From the NCBI GenBank assembly GCA_036571765.1, contig BROE01000028.1, forward strand, positions 4,051,143 to 4,115,142: DNA of 64,000 nt. Direction: 5' to 3'. The position numbers and the translations under genes are program-made. The first letter of the stretch is position 1. Every line of letters starts with the position of its first letter. The stretch is from Plecoglossus altivelis (lineage: Eukaryota; Chordata; Actinopteri; Osmeriformes; Plecoglossidae). The notes beneath the pieces were generated by a model that was given only the letters and a program-made list of their open reading frames with translations, was not told the origin of the DNA and did no database searches. Shown one piece after another: positions 29,501 through 38,494 of this stretch.

Positions 29501-30084
29501 CTAAGAACCACCAACAGCAGCACCACCACCACCTTCACTCAGAGCAGATCCCGCCCAAGATGACAGTGGGTGGGAGTAGCGGTGAAAACAATGCCATCAT
29601 GGCAGATGCCTCTTCCCTGGTGCATAGTGACACAGCCGGCCTGGAGCTGCACAGCCGGGAGCTGGAGGCACCTCTCATCCCCCAGCGGACTCACTCGCTT
29701 CTCTACCAGCCTCAGAAGAGAGTGAAGACCGAGGGGGTGGAGAGCTGTGAAGGCTTTGTCAGCCAGACGGCAGAGCCAAACGACAGCCTGCAGTCCCCCA
29801 ACAGAGACTCCTTGTACACTAGTATGCCTAACCTACGGGACTCTCCATTCCCTGAGAGCAGCCCCGACATAGAGGAGGACCTCTCTTCCCCGTCCAAAAG
29901 GAGTGAGAATGATGACGTTTACTACAAGAGCATGCCTAACTTAGGATCTGGACACCAGCTCCAAGCATACTACCAGATCAGTCGAGGGAACAGTGACGGT
30001 TATATTATTCCTATTCCTAAAGAGGGCTGTACCCCTGAAGGCGATGTACAGGAAGGACAGATGCAGTTAGTGACAAGCCTTTAA
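8017..30084 (+). CDS. adgrl2: Latrophilin-2 (adhesion GPCR L2), 3' part of the gene
   Basis: This is a plasma-membrane adhesion receptor. Latrophilins bind teneurins and FLRTs across cell contacts and signal through a tethered agonist. The constitutive join is 8017-8313, 8918-9021, 9416-9601, 11634-11817, 13321-13443, 13934-14139, 14983-15156, 15579-15788, 16499-16719, 17360-17426, 20758-20849, 23218-23386, 23575-23703, 24661-24757, 26314-26442 and 29306-30084. It gives about 1054 residues here. All introns are GT-AG and all phases match. The domain order is Thr/Pro stalk, HormR, GAIN/GPS, seven helices, cytoplasmic tail. The tail ending MQLVTSL and the block [13 protein letters not shown] point to ADGRL2; ADGRL3, as I recall it, ends differently. 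Signal peptide, lectin and olfactomedin exons are upstream of the window. Teleosts can carry 2a and 2b copies, and I cannot tell which this is. Confidence 0.95.
8314..8917 (+). other. Intron between HormR exons
   Basis: 604 bases with a gtaagc donor and a tttacag acceptor. I see nothing else in it. Confidence 0.9.
8918..9021 (+). CDS. adgrl2: adgrl2 exon: HormR domain core
   Basis: The exon enters in phase 1 and leaves in phase 0. It reads GTASYLC, then [18 protein letters not shown]. It supplies the remaining HormR cysteines, the tryptophans, and an N-glycosylation site (NCT). The acceptor is tttacag; the donor gtctgt is weak. HormR packs against GAIN in the receptor ectodomain. Confidence 0.95.
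9416..9601 (+). CDS. adgrl2: adgrl2 exon: start of GAIN domain (subdomain A)
   Basis: 62 codons in phase 0 at both ends, beginning [18 protein letters not shown] and ending GRSFNK. Helical sequence with [16 protein letters not shown] is typical of GAIN subdomain A in latrophilins. The donor (AAG then gttatt) departs from consensus, but the frame continues exactly into the exon at 11634. Confidence 0.95.
9602..11633 (+). other. Intron within the GAIN domain
   Basis: About 2.0 kb, AT-rich. Short frames on both strands have no recognisable content. I see no repeat or extra exon that I can support. Confidence 0.85.
11634..11817 (+). CDS. adgrl2: adgrl2 exon: GAIN domain helical part
   Basis: The exon enters in phase 0 and leaves in phase 1 (184 bases). 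It reads [18 protein letters not shown], then an NST glycosylation site, then [18 protein letters not shown]. This matches the latrophilin GAIN subdomain A/B junction. The donor is gtaaga. Confidence 0.95.
12022..12603 (-). mobile_element. Non-autonomous pogo/Tc1-mariner-type DNA transposon
   Basis: The ends are 23-bp inverted repeats with two mismatches: the left starts CCGTAAAACCTCAAATAATA at 12024 and the right is its near reverse complement ending at 12601. Both are flanked by TA, the target duplication of the Tc1-mariner/pogo superfamily. The inner flanks repeat a ctatttgagac unit. A minus-strand ORF at 12054-12299 resembles the N-terminal DNA-binding domain of pogo/Tigger transposases. 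No catalytic DDE domain fits in 578 bp, so it cannot move on its own. It is inserted in an adgrl2 intron between two GAIN exons. Confidence 0.8.
12054..12299 (-). CDS. Brinker/pogo-type helix-turn-helix ORF inside the transposon
   Basis: 81 codons starting at an ATG at 12299. The first 50 residues, [14 protein letters not shown] then [20 protein letters not shown] and [12 protein letters not shown], fit the Brinker-like HTH found at the N terminus of pogo/Tigger transposases. There FKL..V.fA begins helix 1, AAArhF.V begins the turn, and vreWrk marks the recognition helix. After about residue 60 it runs into inverted-repeat-proximal sequence. It has no DDE catalytic part. It is probably a remnant, though the frame is unbroken and it could encode a small DNA-binding protein. 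There is no evidence of expression. Confidence 0.55.
   Translation of the reverse strand: METKRKKYDMTFKLTVVKFAQQNSGEAAARHFSVDPKRVREWRKNKAELQRLSEEDDKIKGLCLIDACLIYTPVQFGDLGK
13321..13443 (+). CDS. adgrl2: adgrl2 exon: GAIN subdomain B
   Basis: The exon enters in phase 1 and leaves in phase 1 (123 bases). It reads [19 protein letters not shown], then [15 protein letters not shown]. Beta-strand-rich GAIN-B sequence. The acceptor is ccaag with a pyrimidine-rich tract upstream, and the donor is a consensus gtaagt. A CA-rich microsatellite follows in the intron. Confidence 0.94.
13934..14139 (+). CDS. adgrl2: adgrl2 exon: GAIN subdomain B, continued
   Basis: The exon enters in phase 1 and leaves in phase 0 (206 bases). 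It reads [18 protein letters not shown], then two N-glycosylation sites (NAT, NIS), then [27 protein letters not shown] is characteristic of latrophilin GAIN. The donor is gtaagt. Confidence 0.95.
14140..14982 (+). other. Intron before the GPS exon
   Basis: 843 bases with a (GT)n run at 14469-14520. No exon is seen. Confidence 0.9.
14469..14520. repeat. (GT)n microsatellite
   Basis: About 23 GT units ending in gcgtgc. Intronic. Confidence 0.97.
14983..15156 (+). CDS. adgrl2: adgrl2 exon: GPS autoproteolysis motif and tethered agonist
   Basis: 58 codons, phase 0 at both ends. It holds the [30 protein letters not shown], then CSCSHL followed by TNFAILM. The four GPS cysteines, both tryptophans and the H-L/T cleavage triad are all intact, so self-cleavage between L and T is expected. 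TNFAILM is the N-terminal tethered agonist (Stachel) of the seven-helix fragment. NCS, NYS and NKT are possible glycosylation sites. Start and donor (gtaagt) are consensus. Confidence 0.97.
15157..15578 (+). other. Intron after the GPS exon
   Basis: 422 bases, AT-rich. Nothing else is seen. Confidence 0.9.
15579..15788 (+). CDS. adgrl2: adgrl2 exon: TM1, first cytoplasmic loop and TM2
   Basis: 70 codons, phase 0 at both ends. TM1 is about residues 7-33, with [19 protein letters not shown] and CFF at its end. The loop [13 protein letters not shown] is near invariant in this family. TM2 has [17 protein letters not shown]. The donor is gtaagc. Confidence 0.97.
15789..16498 (+). other. Intron between TM2 and TM3 exons
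   Basis: 710 bases. No exon or repeat that I can support. Confidence 0.9.
16499..16719 (+). CDS. adgrl2: adgrl2 exon: TM3 and TM4
   Basis: The exon enters in phase 0 and leaves in phase 2. It reads [14 protein letters not shown] and [17 protein letters not shown] for TM3, then [12 protein letters not shown] and [15 protein letters not shown] for TM4. The conserved TM3 cysteine is present and would pair with the loop cysteine in the exon at 17360. The LEG.QLY.MLVEVFE motif is typical of latrophilins. The donor is gtgagt. Confidence 0.97.
16720..17359 (+). other. Intron between TM4 and TM5 exons
   Basis: 640 bases. Short frames only; nothing supported. Confidence 0.9.
17360..17426 (+). CDS. 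adgrl2: adgrl2 exon: extracellular loop 2 and TM5 start
   Basis: 67 bases. The first base completes an Ala codon, then [19 protein letters not shown] follows. The loop cysteine and tryptophan (CWL) are intact. TM5 begins at FVWSFIGP. The donor is gtaagt. Confidence 0.96.
17427..20757 (+). other. Longest intron of the membrane region
   Basis: 3.3 kb with three interstitial telomere-type repeats at 17515. Pyrimidine-rich and purine-rich tracts lie at 19080-19150 and 19515-19560. No exon is supported. Confidence 0.85.
17515..17532. repeat. Interstitial telomere-type repeat (GGGTTA)3
   Basis: Three perfect tandem GGGTTA units. A two-unit run also occurs at 45489-45500. Too short to be a telomere. 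Confidence 0.9.
20758..20849 (+). CDS. adgrl2: adgrl2 exon: TM5 and start of cytoplasmic loop 3
   Basis: The exon enters in phase 0 and leaves in phase 2 (92 bases). It reads [17 protein letters not shown], then [11 protein letters not shown] plus the two bases AA. The last codon is completed by the next exon, so skipping or including the downstream cassettes gives Lys or Asn here. The donor is gtaagt. Confidence 0.96.
20850..22186 (+). other. Intron upstream of the loop-3 microexons
   Basis: 1337 bases. No other exon is recognised. The acceptor of the first microexon follows a pyrimidine-rich tract. Confidence 0.85.
22187..22231 (+). CDS. adgrl2: adgrl2 cassette microexon A (45 nt)
   Basis: The acceptor is caccag and the donor gtaagc. 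It enters and leaves in phase 2, so it can be used or skipped without frame change. It adds [15 protein letters not shown] in cytoplasmic loop 3. Mammalian ADGRL2 carries the same inserted peptide, which supports it as a real alternative exon. Confidence 0.9.
22524..22550 (+). CDS. adgrl2: adgrl2 cassette microexon B (27 nt)
   Basis: The acceptor is ctctag and the donor gtaagg. It enters and leaves in phase 2. It adds YEDNKPCI in the TM5-TM6 loop and restores Lys from AA plus the G of the next exon. The equivalent mammalian peptide is YEDNKPFI or YEDNRPFI. The codon TGT gives Cys where I recall Phe in mammals. Confidence 0.9.
22551..23217 (+). other. Intron before the TM6 exon
   Basis: 667 bases. 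Nothing supported besides the acceptor aatctag. Confidence 0.85.
23218..23386 (+). CDS. adgrl2: adgrl2 exon: TM6, third extracellular loop and TM7
   Basis: The exon enters in phase 2 and leaves in phase 0. It reads [20 protein letters not shown] for TM6, a short loop FINESS, and [20 protein letters not shown] for TM7, ending HCLLQKK. GLTWSFG and [11 protein letters not shown] are family hallmarks. The donor is gtaagc. Confidence 0.97.
23575..23703 (+). CDS. adgrl2: adgrl2 exon: start of cytoplasmic tail
   Basis: 43 codons, phase 0 at both ends: [20 protein letters not shown], then a Ser/Thr-rich run ending SARYSSGTQ. The Cys pair (YCC) could be palmitoylated. The donor gtaggg is non-ideal. 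Confidence 0.96.
23704..24660 (+). other. Intron in the cytoplasmic-tail coding region
   Basis: 957 bases. Contains a repeat remnant at 23886-24030. No further exon. Confidence 0.85.
23886..24030 (+). repeat. Degraded interspersed repeat
   Basis: It reads cctgcgac, then ccaggatgtaccctgcctct, then tgggataagtcccag, and aagcgg near the end. This order matches a very widespread fish repeat (CCAGGGTGTACCCYGCC then GCTGGGATAGGCTCCAGC). Assigned by recall of that repeat; the family is not named. Confidence 0.55.
24661..24757 (+). CDS. adgrl2: adgrl2 exon: cytoplasmic tail, continued
   Basis: The exon enters in phase 0 and leaves in phase 1 (97 bases): [20 protein letters not shown], then [12 protein letters not shown]. 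Highly conserved latrophilin tail sequence. The donor is gtcagt. Confidence 0.96.
24758..26313 (+). other. Intron in the cytoplasmic-tail coding region
   Basis: 1556 bases. Short frames only. No exon is supported. Confidence 0.85.
26314..26442 (+). CDS. adgrl2: adgrl2 exon: cytoplasmic tail, branch point for alternative ends
   Basis: The exon enters and leaves in phase 1: [20 protein letters not shown], then [19 protein letters not shown]. The weak donor gtgtgc can be joined in frame either to the cassette at 27141 or to the final exon at 29306. Confidence 0.96.
26443..29305 (+). other. Last intron(s) of adgrl2
   Basis: 2.9 kb, interrupted by the 52-nt cassette at 27141-27192. Nothing else is recognised. 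The 28700-29100 part is AT-rich with several near-repeats of gtaattacatgg. Confidence 0.8.
27141..27192 (+). CDS. adgrl2: adgrl2 frame-shifting cassette exon (52 nt)
   Basis: It follows a strong pyrimidine tract and ctctag acceptor, and ends at a gtaaat donor. Entering in phase 1 it reads [17 protein letters not shown] and leaves in phase 2 (AT). Mammalian latrophilin variants carry a very similar [17 protein letters not shown] peptide. Its length (52) is not a multiple of three, so joining to 29306 shifts that exon to a second frame. That frame reads [20 protein letters not shown] and stops at 29364-29366. The result is a 37-residue end with no PDZ ligand. Unspliced readthrough would stop even earlier, at 27194. 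Confidence 0.8.
29306..30084 (+). CDS. adgrl2: adgrl2 final coding exon: cytoplasmic tail and PDZ ligand
   Basis: In the main frame the exon enters in phase 1 and encodes about 258 residues to a TAA at 30082. Conserved blocks are [74 protein letters not shown] and [10 protein letters not shown]. It ends in MQLVTSL, a class I PDZ ligand that in the family binds Shank proteins. A Gln/His run [11 protein letters not shown] follows the NNLR block; I do not recall it from mammals. In the shifted frame its first 61 bases code a different short end (see the cassette at 27141). Confidence 0.97.
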
Positions 30085-30491
30085 GATTAAAATTACCACC
30101 TTTTCTTCTTTGTACCAGCCCTACCTTTTTGAGGACATGCTGAGAGAGGTTGGGGGAAGTGGCTGCAGCCCAAACCAGACTGTCCCACTACCACCCAGAC
30201 AATGTCCCCTTTAATCCTCCTTTACCCTTACACAGACAAACTGACTGAAGTGCACAGCAACAGCAGTGCAGCGTTACTCCGATCGCTGTGAAGTTTACAC
30301 AGAATGTACATACAAAGCAGAGTCCATGTCACTTTAAGAGATGAACCAATTATGTATTTAAAAGTGATGCTGCTGTTGAATAACAGATACAAAAATATAT
30401 AGAGAAATGGAAGAATAAAAATAGGCTATTTCAGATCAGCAGTTTTCACTTCTGTGATCCTTGTCAAAGCCTGTTTTTGTATTATATACAA

Positions 30492-30497
30492 AATAAA
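30492..30497 (+). terminator. Polyadenylation signal AATAAA
   Basis: Perfect hexamer 408 bases after the stop codon, in AT-rich sequence. It is the first candidate for the mRNA end. Confidence 0.5.
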
Positions 30498-31060
30498 GCT
30501 TTTAGGCAAGGATAAGGACAACAGTTTAACTGAGACGTTCCTGATGAATTACATAATTAGGAATGTAAGGTCTTAGAGTTACCCCCATCACCGTGAAATT
30601 TGGATTGTATAACCACTAGCAATCAAGCCCCTGGCCTTATATTTTCTCAATTGTACATTGAGCTGTTATTAAGGTAAATTACAAAAATAGATATATTTTG
30701 TGGTATTGCTTGAGAAAAAAATAAAATAAAAACAGTACGTATAAAGAAACATTTTAATTAAAAATCTAACATTTGAGAAGACTATTGTGTAAAGGTTGCA
30801 CATGTTATAAAATGTGTTAATTGTTCTTACACTTCATTCATCTACATTTGAAGAAAAACAGGAAATTAAAACAAAACGAGTCAAAAAAGAGCATTATTAA
30901 TGCATATCCACTTTTTCCACTTGTGAACAGTGTTTTTGCTTCATGAATTTCATATTTTCAATTGAACTGGGTTCATTTGATAATGCCAAAACATAAAATA
31001 AATATTTTCAATCATTATACAGGTTCATGGGCAGCAATCACTTAAAAACCATCTTGTGAC

Positions 31061-31066
31061 AATAAA
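31061..31066 (+). terminator. Polyadenylation signal AATAAA (distal candidate)
   Basis: Perfect hexamer about 1 kb after the stop codon, followed by a T-rich stretch. Confidence 0.4.
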
Positions 31067-31521
31067 GGCTTTATTCATTATCTATGTATTTATTACACTT
31101 GGGTCTGGACATTAATTTATTGAAATATTTCCAAATAATGAATGGAGAATGCAAATATTTTCCAGCACTGTTATACATAGCTCATCTATTTCTGTAAACT
31201 ATTAAAGGGCCCATCACTAAAGACTGATGTAAAGTTCAACACTTGTTTAGCAAAGGAATAAATGTGAGATTTTTTGTCAAATGACAGTTCCTCTATTGAT
31301 TTGTGTTTTTTTTGTGTGTACTGTTTAAGACTTCAGCTTTGATTATTTTGCAATAGACAAAATATACTTTTGACTTGTGTTTTCCTTTAGACATTGCAGG
31401 TTAGTCAAGTTCATTTCCCATTTGTGTTGGAGAAGCCAAATCTTTTCATGTAATTTAATAATGAGAACTCAGGTAGGGAAAATTTAATTGTAAATGTTAC
31501 TCTGTGTGGTTGTAACACTCC

Positions 31522-31527
31522 AATAAA
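31522..31527 (+). terminator. Polyadenylation signal AATAAA (distal candidate)
   Basis: Perfect hexamer about 1.4 kb after the stop codon. Confidence 0.4.
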
Positions 31528-34500
31528 AGTTCCAGTAAAAATGACATTGATTCACATTGTCCACGTAGCATATTATTGAAATCTGCAGTAAAACATTGTA
31601 TGTCTTTAGTTGGCTTCAGTGTGTTGGTAAGAAATTTGTTTTACAATGATCACTGTTACAACTAGAGAAATGTGGAAAAAAAAATTCAGCCCTCATAATA
31701 AGACTATTAGGTAGCTCAAATATTGTCTACTCAAGAAAGCAGTCTGACATGGCTTGACATGGCCACAGGTACAACTAAATGATGGTCGTTTTTCATATGA
31801 TACCAACTGAAGCAGAAAACAGCTCATGGCAGAAAGGCTTGAAATTAAACAATTTACCTCTGAAGGAAGTTCCTCTGACACTCTCCTGTCATAGGAAGTT
31901 AATGTTAATTCCGTGTGGGCCGTGTGTGTGTTGATTTGGCTTTTGATATAATAGAACAAAAACATAGCTGCGTTCTTCTAGGACATTATAATCTAAGAAC
32001 TGTCATGTTTTTCATTGAGCCACACTTTTTGTCGTTGACCCAAATAGTTTGAGTGGTCGGCCAAATAACTTGTGTTGCTACAGAATGCAATGCTACAATA
32101 GTGTATGGTAAGTAACACATTGTATACATGTCATTTGTTTTCACAAATAGTTTGGATTAAGTATTTTTCTTGATTGTACAGTGGATTGCTTAAATGTTGA
32201 CTTGTGAGGGTCTATTTACATTAATTGCAAAGACAATTGTTAACTATGACACTGACAAGTTTGTAGGACTAAATCACTCATGCAATACTTGAAGCGGAAA
32301 AAATAGCTGTTACATTAGTTTTAGCATATTGCAACTTTTTTTTTTTTACCAATGCAAATGTTCAATGATCAGAAACCAACATTTCCCTATTCCATTTTAT
32401 ATTTGATTGAGATACAATACAAGCAAAGAAATACACAACTCATATCACCTCCTCTATGCAGTTGATATACCTGGGAGCAGTGGCCAAGAGACAATATAAT
32501 CTGGGATGAGTCCTTCAGTCTGAAATAAGATGTCTGGAATCCCCTGCAACCCAGTGTGTGGCCTTCTTGCCGTTAGAGACCCTTTGTAGCTCCTGCTCGT
32601 GCACTGGGGAGTCTCACTCTTTGTCAAACAGTGATTTAGATGTAGGCCAGCAGCCGAGGGGCACTCCACTCTGTGTCTCCCATAGAAAATAGCTAGTAAA
32701 TAGAGGAAGGCACCTATGCATTGGACTGGAAGGCTGTCAGTATAATGCAGAGAAAGGAATGGTGATTGATAGTTGACTTAAAGGACAGCCACACTGCCAT
32801 TTGATGAAATTGGGATAGAACATTACAACTGCCGTTTGGGATTTATGTTGATTATGACCGTTTCCAACAGACACACATATGTTTTGAAAGAGTTTTTTTT
32901 ACTAACGTTGAATTCGTATAACAAATACATGGTTCTTTTTTCTGGAAGGAAATTGGAAAACAATGTGTCGGCTTTTTTTTAAAAAGCTTTAAAGTTTTAA
33001 ACTGATCTGTTAAGAATAAACATGGATGAGGTTAGTAAACATAGAGAACATTGTCCTGTCATGCACTGCAGTGGATTTTGCATCTGTACAACGTATGCAT
33101 TATAATAATGTCTTCTTTATTAATACTGTCATTATTCTCAAACATCAATGTCATTGCAAATGTCATTGCAAACTCATCTACAGTAATATGTAAATAGTTC
33201 CATAAGCCCTTCTGTAGACTGATGACAATACATTATCTCAGCACATGGATCCTTGTACACATTCTTACTGTATATATTGATTGCTTTGTCAAATATGTAA
33301 CATGCATATGAAATATATTTGACCAACACATACCCATTGATGCAATGTATATATTTTAAATATATACAGATGGTTTTTAAAGTTCAGAGTTTTAAAGTGG
33401 GATGACTTTTACCCCTCAGAATCCCTAAATAAACGTTGGCATGCTATAGGAACCCCATTTTCGACTAAAGCACACAATGTCAAATACTGTATGGTTTCTG
33501 TCAGTTTTGTGGATGAAGGTGATTTGATCCTTCTGAGCATTACAGCGCAAAGTAACTCTAAAACTCTTTTAGTTAAAGGGAAACCTTTAACTAAGCGAGC
33601 CTTTTCTTCTCCAAGCACTTTTGTCCTGTCCAAACTTCAAATGTGTGGATATTTGGCCTGTTGGAGACTTAGATCCAGTTCCTCAGAGGTGAAAACTCCA
33701 ATTAACCTGCAGCTGCAGTTGCCAGCTCGATAATCCCCTCCCATAATTATGAAATCACCAGATACAGGATTTTGAATTCTGAAAGGGATGAAAATTTCCT
33801 CTACTAAAAAGAAACATGGTGAAATAATGCCAAGCCAACATTGTTGTCAAGTTGATATTTAGCCGAAGGAACAGAAGTTTTTATTTCGGACCATGGATCA
33901 AAGGTGAAGCCCGATTTAATCTAACATGATTATTATGATTCTAAAAGAAAAATTTGTAGAGCAAGCGTAAGCCTTACCTGCTTTTGTTGGGATAGGCTTT
34001 TGTGTTGGTAATGGACATCAACATATATGAAACATCAGTGTCATTTTGAAATGTTGGCAATGTGCAATGCTTTTTTAGGTTGAATACAAATACAATGACC
34101 CTTGTTAAATGTCACATTATTTATTCATTAAAATCAGGAACAATCTATTTTCACTCCAGGTGTTCAGGGGGATTGTGAACATCCTCAGTGTCCTAACATT
34201 CACCTGATGAACTCATTGGCACTTGCTAGAAGGAAGCCTCAGGCTACAACCACTGAATCTCCTGCTCTTTACAAGCTTCTGTAGGGCTATATGGGAATAT
34301 GCCTGTGTAACAAACAGCCCTGAACAGAGTCACCTTCTAACTAAGGATTTTAGCTGTCATTGTATTTGCACTATTAACCTAACTGACATGGGAGTTAATC
34401 ATAGGTTAGACGCCTGCTAGGACTATAAATACTTAAAGTATATAGTATGAAATCACCTCAGAATATCTGCCTTGCTGTACACAAATTTGTTAGTTAATGT

Positions 34501-37500
34501 TCATAATGTACTTTGTAATGGCACCCTCTTCTCATTGTTTTAATAGTTTTACACTTTGATTACAGTTAAGATTTGCAATATTGACACTGCTCATTTTTGT
34601 TTTCTTTGTTTTAATTGTGGATGATTAATATCAAAAAACAACTTTACTGAATGACAAGATTTTGTTTTTTTGCCCAGATAATTACTAATTGTAACACAAA
34701 TATAAAATTACTCCTGTGTAAAGATACATATGCTGTAGAATTTGCTGTACATTTTGTTTGGGTTGGCCCTCTCTTTTTATTTGATCAGTGTTTTCACCTA
34801 ATAAAAGAGAATGTTTTATATTTTTTTCTTTAATATTTAAAGGCTTTTTATAGGCACCACAAATATGTCATGAATCAGTAAGCTTGTCAAGTTTTTATAA
34901 CATGGGTTGGCCCATGAGACATTCTAACGTAGAATCCATGTCACAACTACTAGTGTTACAGTACAGTCTGCAAAACATGTTTTGAAAAATAAAAGGACCC
35001 GGATTATGATAAATCAAGTCAGGTATTGTTGATTCTTAGATATTAATCTCTATTGACAGTTATCTAGGAGTTACAATCAAACACTGTCTGGGCATTGAAA
35101 TGGTAACAAATATTGACAACAGACGCTGAGACACTACTACTTTTTAGGTGTGTATTTCTATTGTGTTTCTTTGCTAATGGCAAGAGTGCAGGGTGACCAA
35201 GAAGACAAGACATTAAATAAAGTATACAGTATACTCTGATATGTGTAGTCTGCATGTCTGCCTAAAATGTTCATCAAGATTCAATAAAGGCAATCGGGGT
35301 TATGTTAACTTTATTGTATTATGGGCTTTCCTTGAAATTGTTGTAGAATTGTTTGAATAGAATTGTTGAGTTGTAGAATAGAAAAGTTAATTTGAATGGG
35401 CACAGAACTGCTGACATATGAAGCATTAATAAAAACTTTGTCATTCATTCATTTCAATGTCATGATGTCATTTTCATTTCATTTAAATTTATGAATCAAT
35501 GAGTGAATTGATAAAATGGATTATAGGTTTCAAAACTAAAATTCAATGTAATTTTATTTGGGTCAGTTCAGTTATTGTAGTGTATTTATTGCACCTTTGT
35601 CATGTGGCTTACCTGCAAAATGCGGATATGTTCACAGATAATAATGCAGCTATGAGGCAAACGTCAGGCAATAATTGATAAAGCGTTCTCAGATGGTTAG
35701 ATTAAGGTAGGTTAGATTAAGGCTTGCCCCTATAGTTTCATGAACCTAAAGTCACTTTCAATATAACATGAACGAAGTGTGGCTAGATCTAATCCAATGT
35801 CAATGTATTAAAATAAGAATACATTTGAAGAAATCAAATCTGCTTTTTGATGTATTTTTTTATATTATTTTAGACAGCGTGACTATCATAGCCACTAAAA
35901 ATCACAACCACTTTCCCTGTCCTATGTATATAACATATGTATTAGTGTGGCATGATACAGATTTAAAAATAAAGTAAATCTCTGTTGAAATAATTATCAC
36001 AACATATCAAAATGTCAGTAACCTCAACTATTTAAAAAATATTCAAATAGTCACAGGTTCCATGTGAGGAGCATTTCCATCTCAAAAAAACATTGTAATG
36101 TTGATACCAATTGCTTTGATTTTATTTACAATAATCTTACCAATTCCTTAGTAGTGGTTCATATAACATGACTGATTCTGAAACAGGCTATTAATTATTT
36201 TAAAAATGATGAACAGTATATTGGATTAAGGTGGCACTGGCAGGCAAATTGATTTGTCTCACTTTATATACACCATATGATCTTAGTCACTTGCAGATTT
36301 CCTCAGATAGGATGCCTATAGCACTCTCTGACTTGACAACAATTCAGTGTGTGCAATGTTGTGATGATTAGTGGAGATGATCACTGCCTGTCTGTCTAGC
36401 AGGCTTCAGAACACACCCTCTGAATGCAAGCATTCTACCGTGCCATTAAAGCACAGCCGGGGGGATCCTAACAGATGTTGAATGGTTGTTTTGCCTTGAG
36501 TACATTAGGATTTTATGTCTTGAAGGTGATATTAAGCATAAGACACATTAGCTGTTATATGTTACAGCTGTTGGTTGCAGATTAATACTTATTTGATGTG
36601 CAGTACATTCACTGTGTAGGTGAAAATTTCTATGTTTTGAGATCTTCAAATGTGTGAGACTGAAGTACTTGTTGTAACATCTACTTTACAGAAACATGCA
36701 TTAGCAAAAACTAACAGGTCAATTTGAAATCTGCACCGACAGTAACAAAATCCTAGGCAAAGTTCCTTGTTCGTTTTAGGTATGATCTAGTATACAATTT
36801 AGATTTTTTGTGCATTTGCATGCTTTTCCTTTCTTTAAACCATTACATTTTCTTCCAAATCTGGGATAATTTGCGATGACATTACTATTCGCAAGTTATC
36901 TACCTGTAGGGCTTGTCTTTATGTGCACAATGTGCCAAAGAGCTCACAGGATCAGCAGCCATGGAGAATCACAAGTGGTGCTCAGGCCTCTGCCGAGTAT
37001 CAGCATGCGTCATCTGTAGAGACATCAATTTAAGTGTGCTACATCGCAACGTGTTGAGCCTTAAACTGTGCTCTTCCGCATTAATTTCCTGTTCGGGAGT
37101 TCAAAGTGTTTGTCACCCAGTGTCAGTCACATCGTGGGGCTCTCCTACACTTCTATGGGACTGCTTGGCACACGGAGGAAATGTGTTCTTCTTTTACGCT
37201 ACACTGAGTTACTTGGTCAACGGTGCCAAAGGTCCTCCGGGGTCAGGGCACAACTAACATGGGTGGGTCTGCCACTATTCCACGATACTCAGTAGACTTC
37301 CTGCTACAGACCCCTATGGTTTCCCTATGGGGGGTAAGGGGGAGATGGAAAGAGAACAAGAGAAGAAAATGGACAAGCAGAGCCAAAAACAAATACCCCA
37401 TATTATAACAATTATAACATTTGCTAGATATGCACTCCTTTGTTGCCTTGTGGTCAACCATTATATTGTATGTTTTGAGGATATGACCCACAACTATGTT

Positions 37501-37927
37501 GAGGTTCTCGACAAGAGGGGTTCTCTGGCTAGGGGACAGACAGGTTATTGGTGCTATGTTGAAACATTAGGCCAGGACAGTGGAAGACAGTGAAGGCACA
37601 CACCAAACCATTTTGTCTTGAAAGTATCTGTTTTCATTTCAACAAGCACACTTTAACTTAACACACCTACCACTGTTTTCACTCAAGTTCTTTTGAATAA
37701 TGATGAATTCATCCACTTACAAAATGTAGACATTGTAAATCACTTGAGAATGCATACCTGAGAGAAAATGACTGGGGGAGAGTGGAGGAAGAAGCACCAA
37801 ACCAACAGCATTGGGGAGGTAGCTACTGTCCAAACAAAAGAGTCTGAAGACAAACAGTATATTTACTTGTTAGGATTCTCTCTTGATTAATAGGGAAATA
37901 GTGTGTAAAGGAGCAAAATCTTGTGAA

Positions 37928-37975
37928 ACACATTATGTGGTGAGATCCACGGCATGATCTCACCACATAATGTGT
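37928..37975. repeat. Perfect 20-bp inverted repeat with 8-nt loop
   Basis: The arm acacattatgtggtgagatc at 37928-37947 is exactly the reverse complement of 37956-37975; the loop is cacggcat. As RNA or extruded DNA it would form a clean hairpin. A TE footprint or a miRNA-like hairpin are both possible. Confidence 0.9.
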
Positions 37976-37978
37976 GGT

Positions 37979-38026
37979 GACTTGAATTAATGTACACGTA
38001 CAACTGACTTAAATTAATGTACACGT
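37979..38026. repeat. Direct repeat, 21 bp, one mismatch
   Basis: The unit gacttgaattaatgtacacg and following t at 37979-37999 recurs at 38006-38026 with one change, at a 27-base spacing. It adjoins the hairpin at 37928. Confidence 0.85.
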
Positions 38027-38494
38027 TTGATGTATGGGTCATAATCAAGGCTTGAGAGTTGAATATGAATAATACACACTTACTTATTTTACATTAAAAA
38101 CCCATCCTTGTTAGTTTTTGGCATGAGACAGTTTACCAGACACTTATTTATTGAACATGATGCAAGTCATGGGTTCTGAGACACAATAGCAAATCAGTGA
38201 GAAATCAGTGTGCACTCAAACCATATGCTTACTATTCTGTCTTTCAATCAAATTTGATCAATCAAATAATTGTGTGCCAAACTTGGTAATGTATTTGGTG
38301 TCTTCGAAAACACAATCAGGCTAGTGAGATGTTAAGTGACACATAAAGTAGGAAGATACACTTGACTTTAAAAAAACTGGGTGTATCCCAATGCATGTTT
38401 TCATATCATACTGAGATGAGACATATACAGCTTTATTTGTGGGTAGGGTCATCCAGTTATTTAGGTGTATTTATTTAATGCACCTAAAGGGGTG

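Larger units (their letters stand above)
30085..31550 (+). other. adgrl2: Probable adgrl2 3' UTR
   Basis: AT-rich, non-coding sequence directly after the stop. AATAAA signals lie at 30492-30497, 31061-31066 and 31522-31527. A TGTACATA Pumilio-type site lies at about 30305. The true end is not decided by sequence; the UTR could be short or extend further. Confidence 0.6.
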
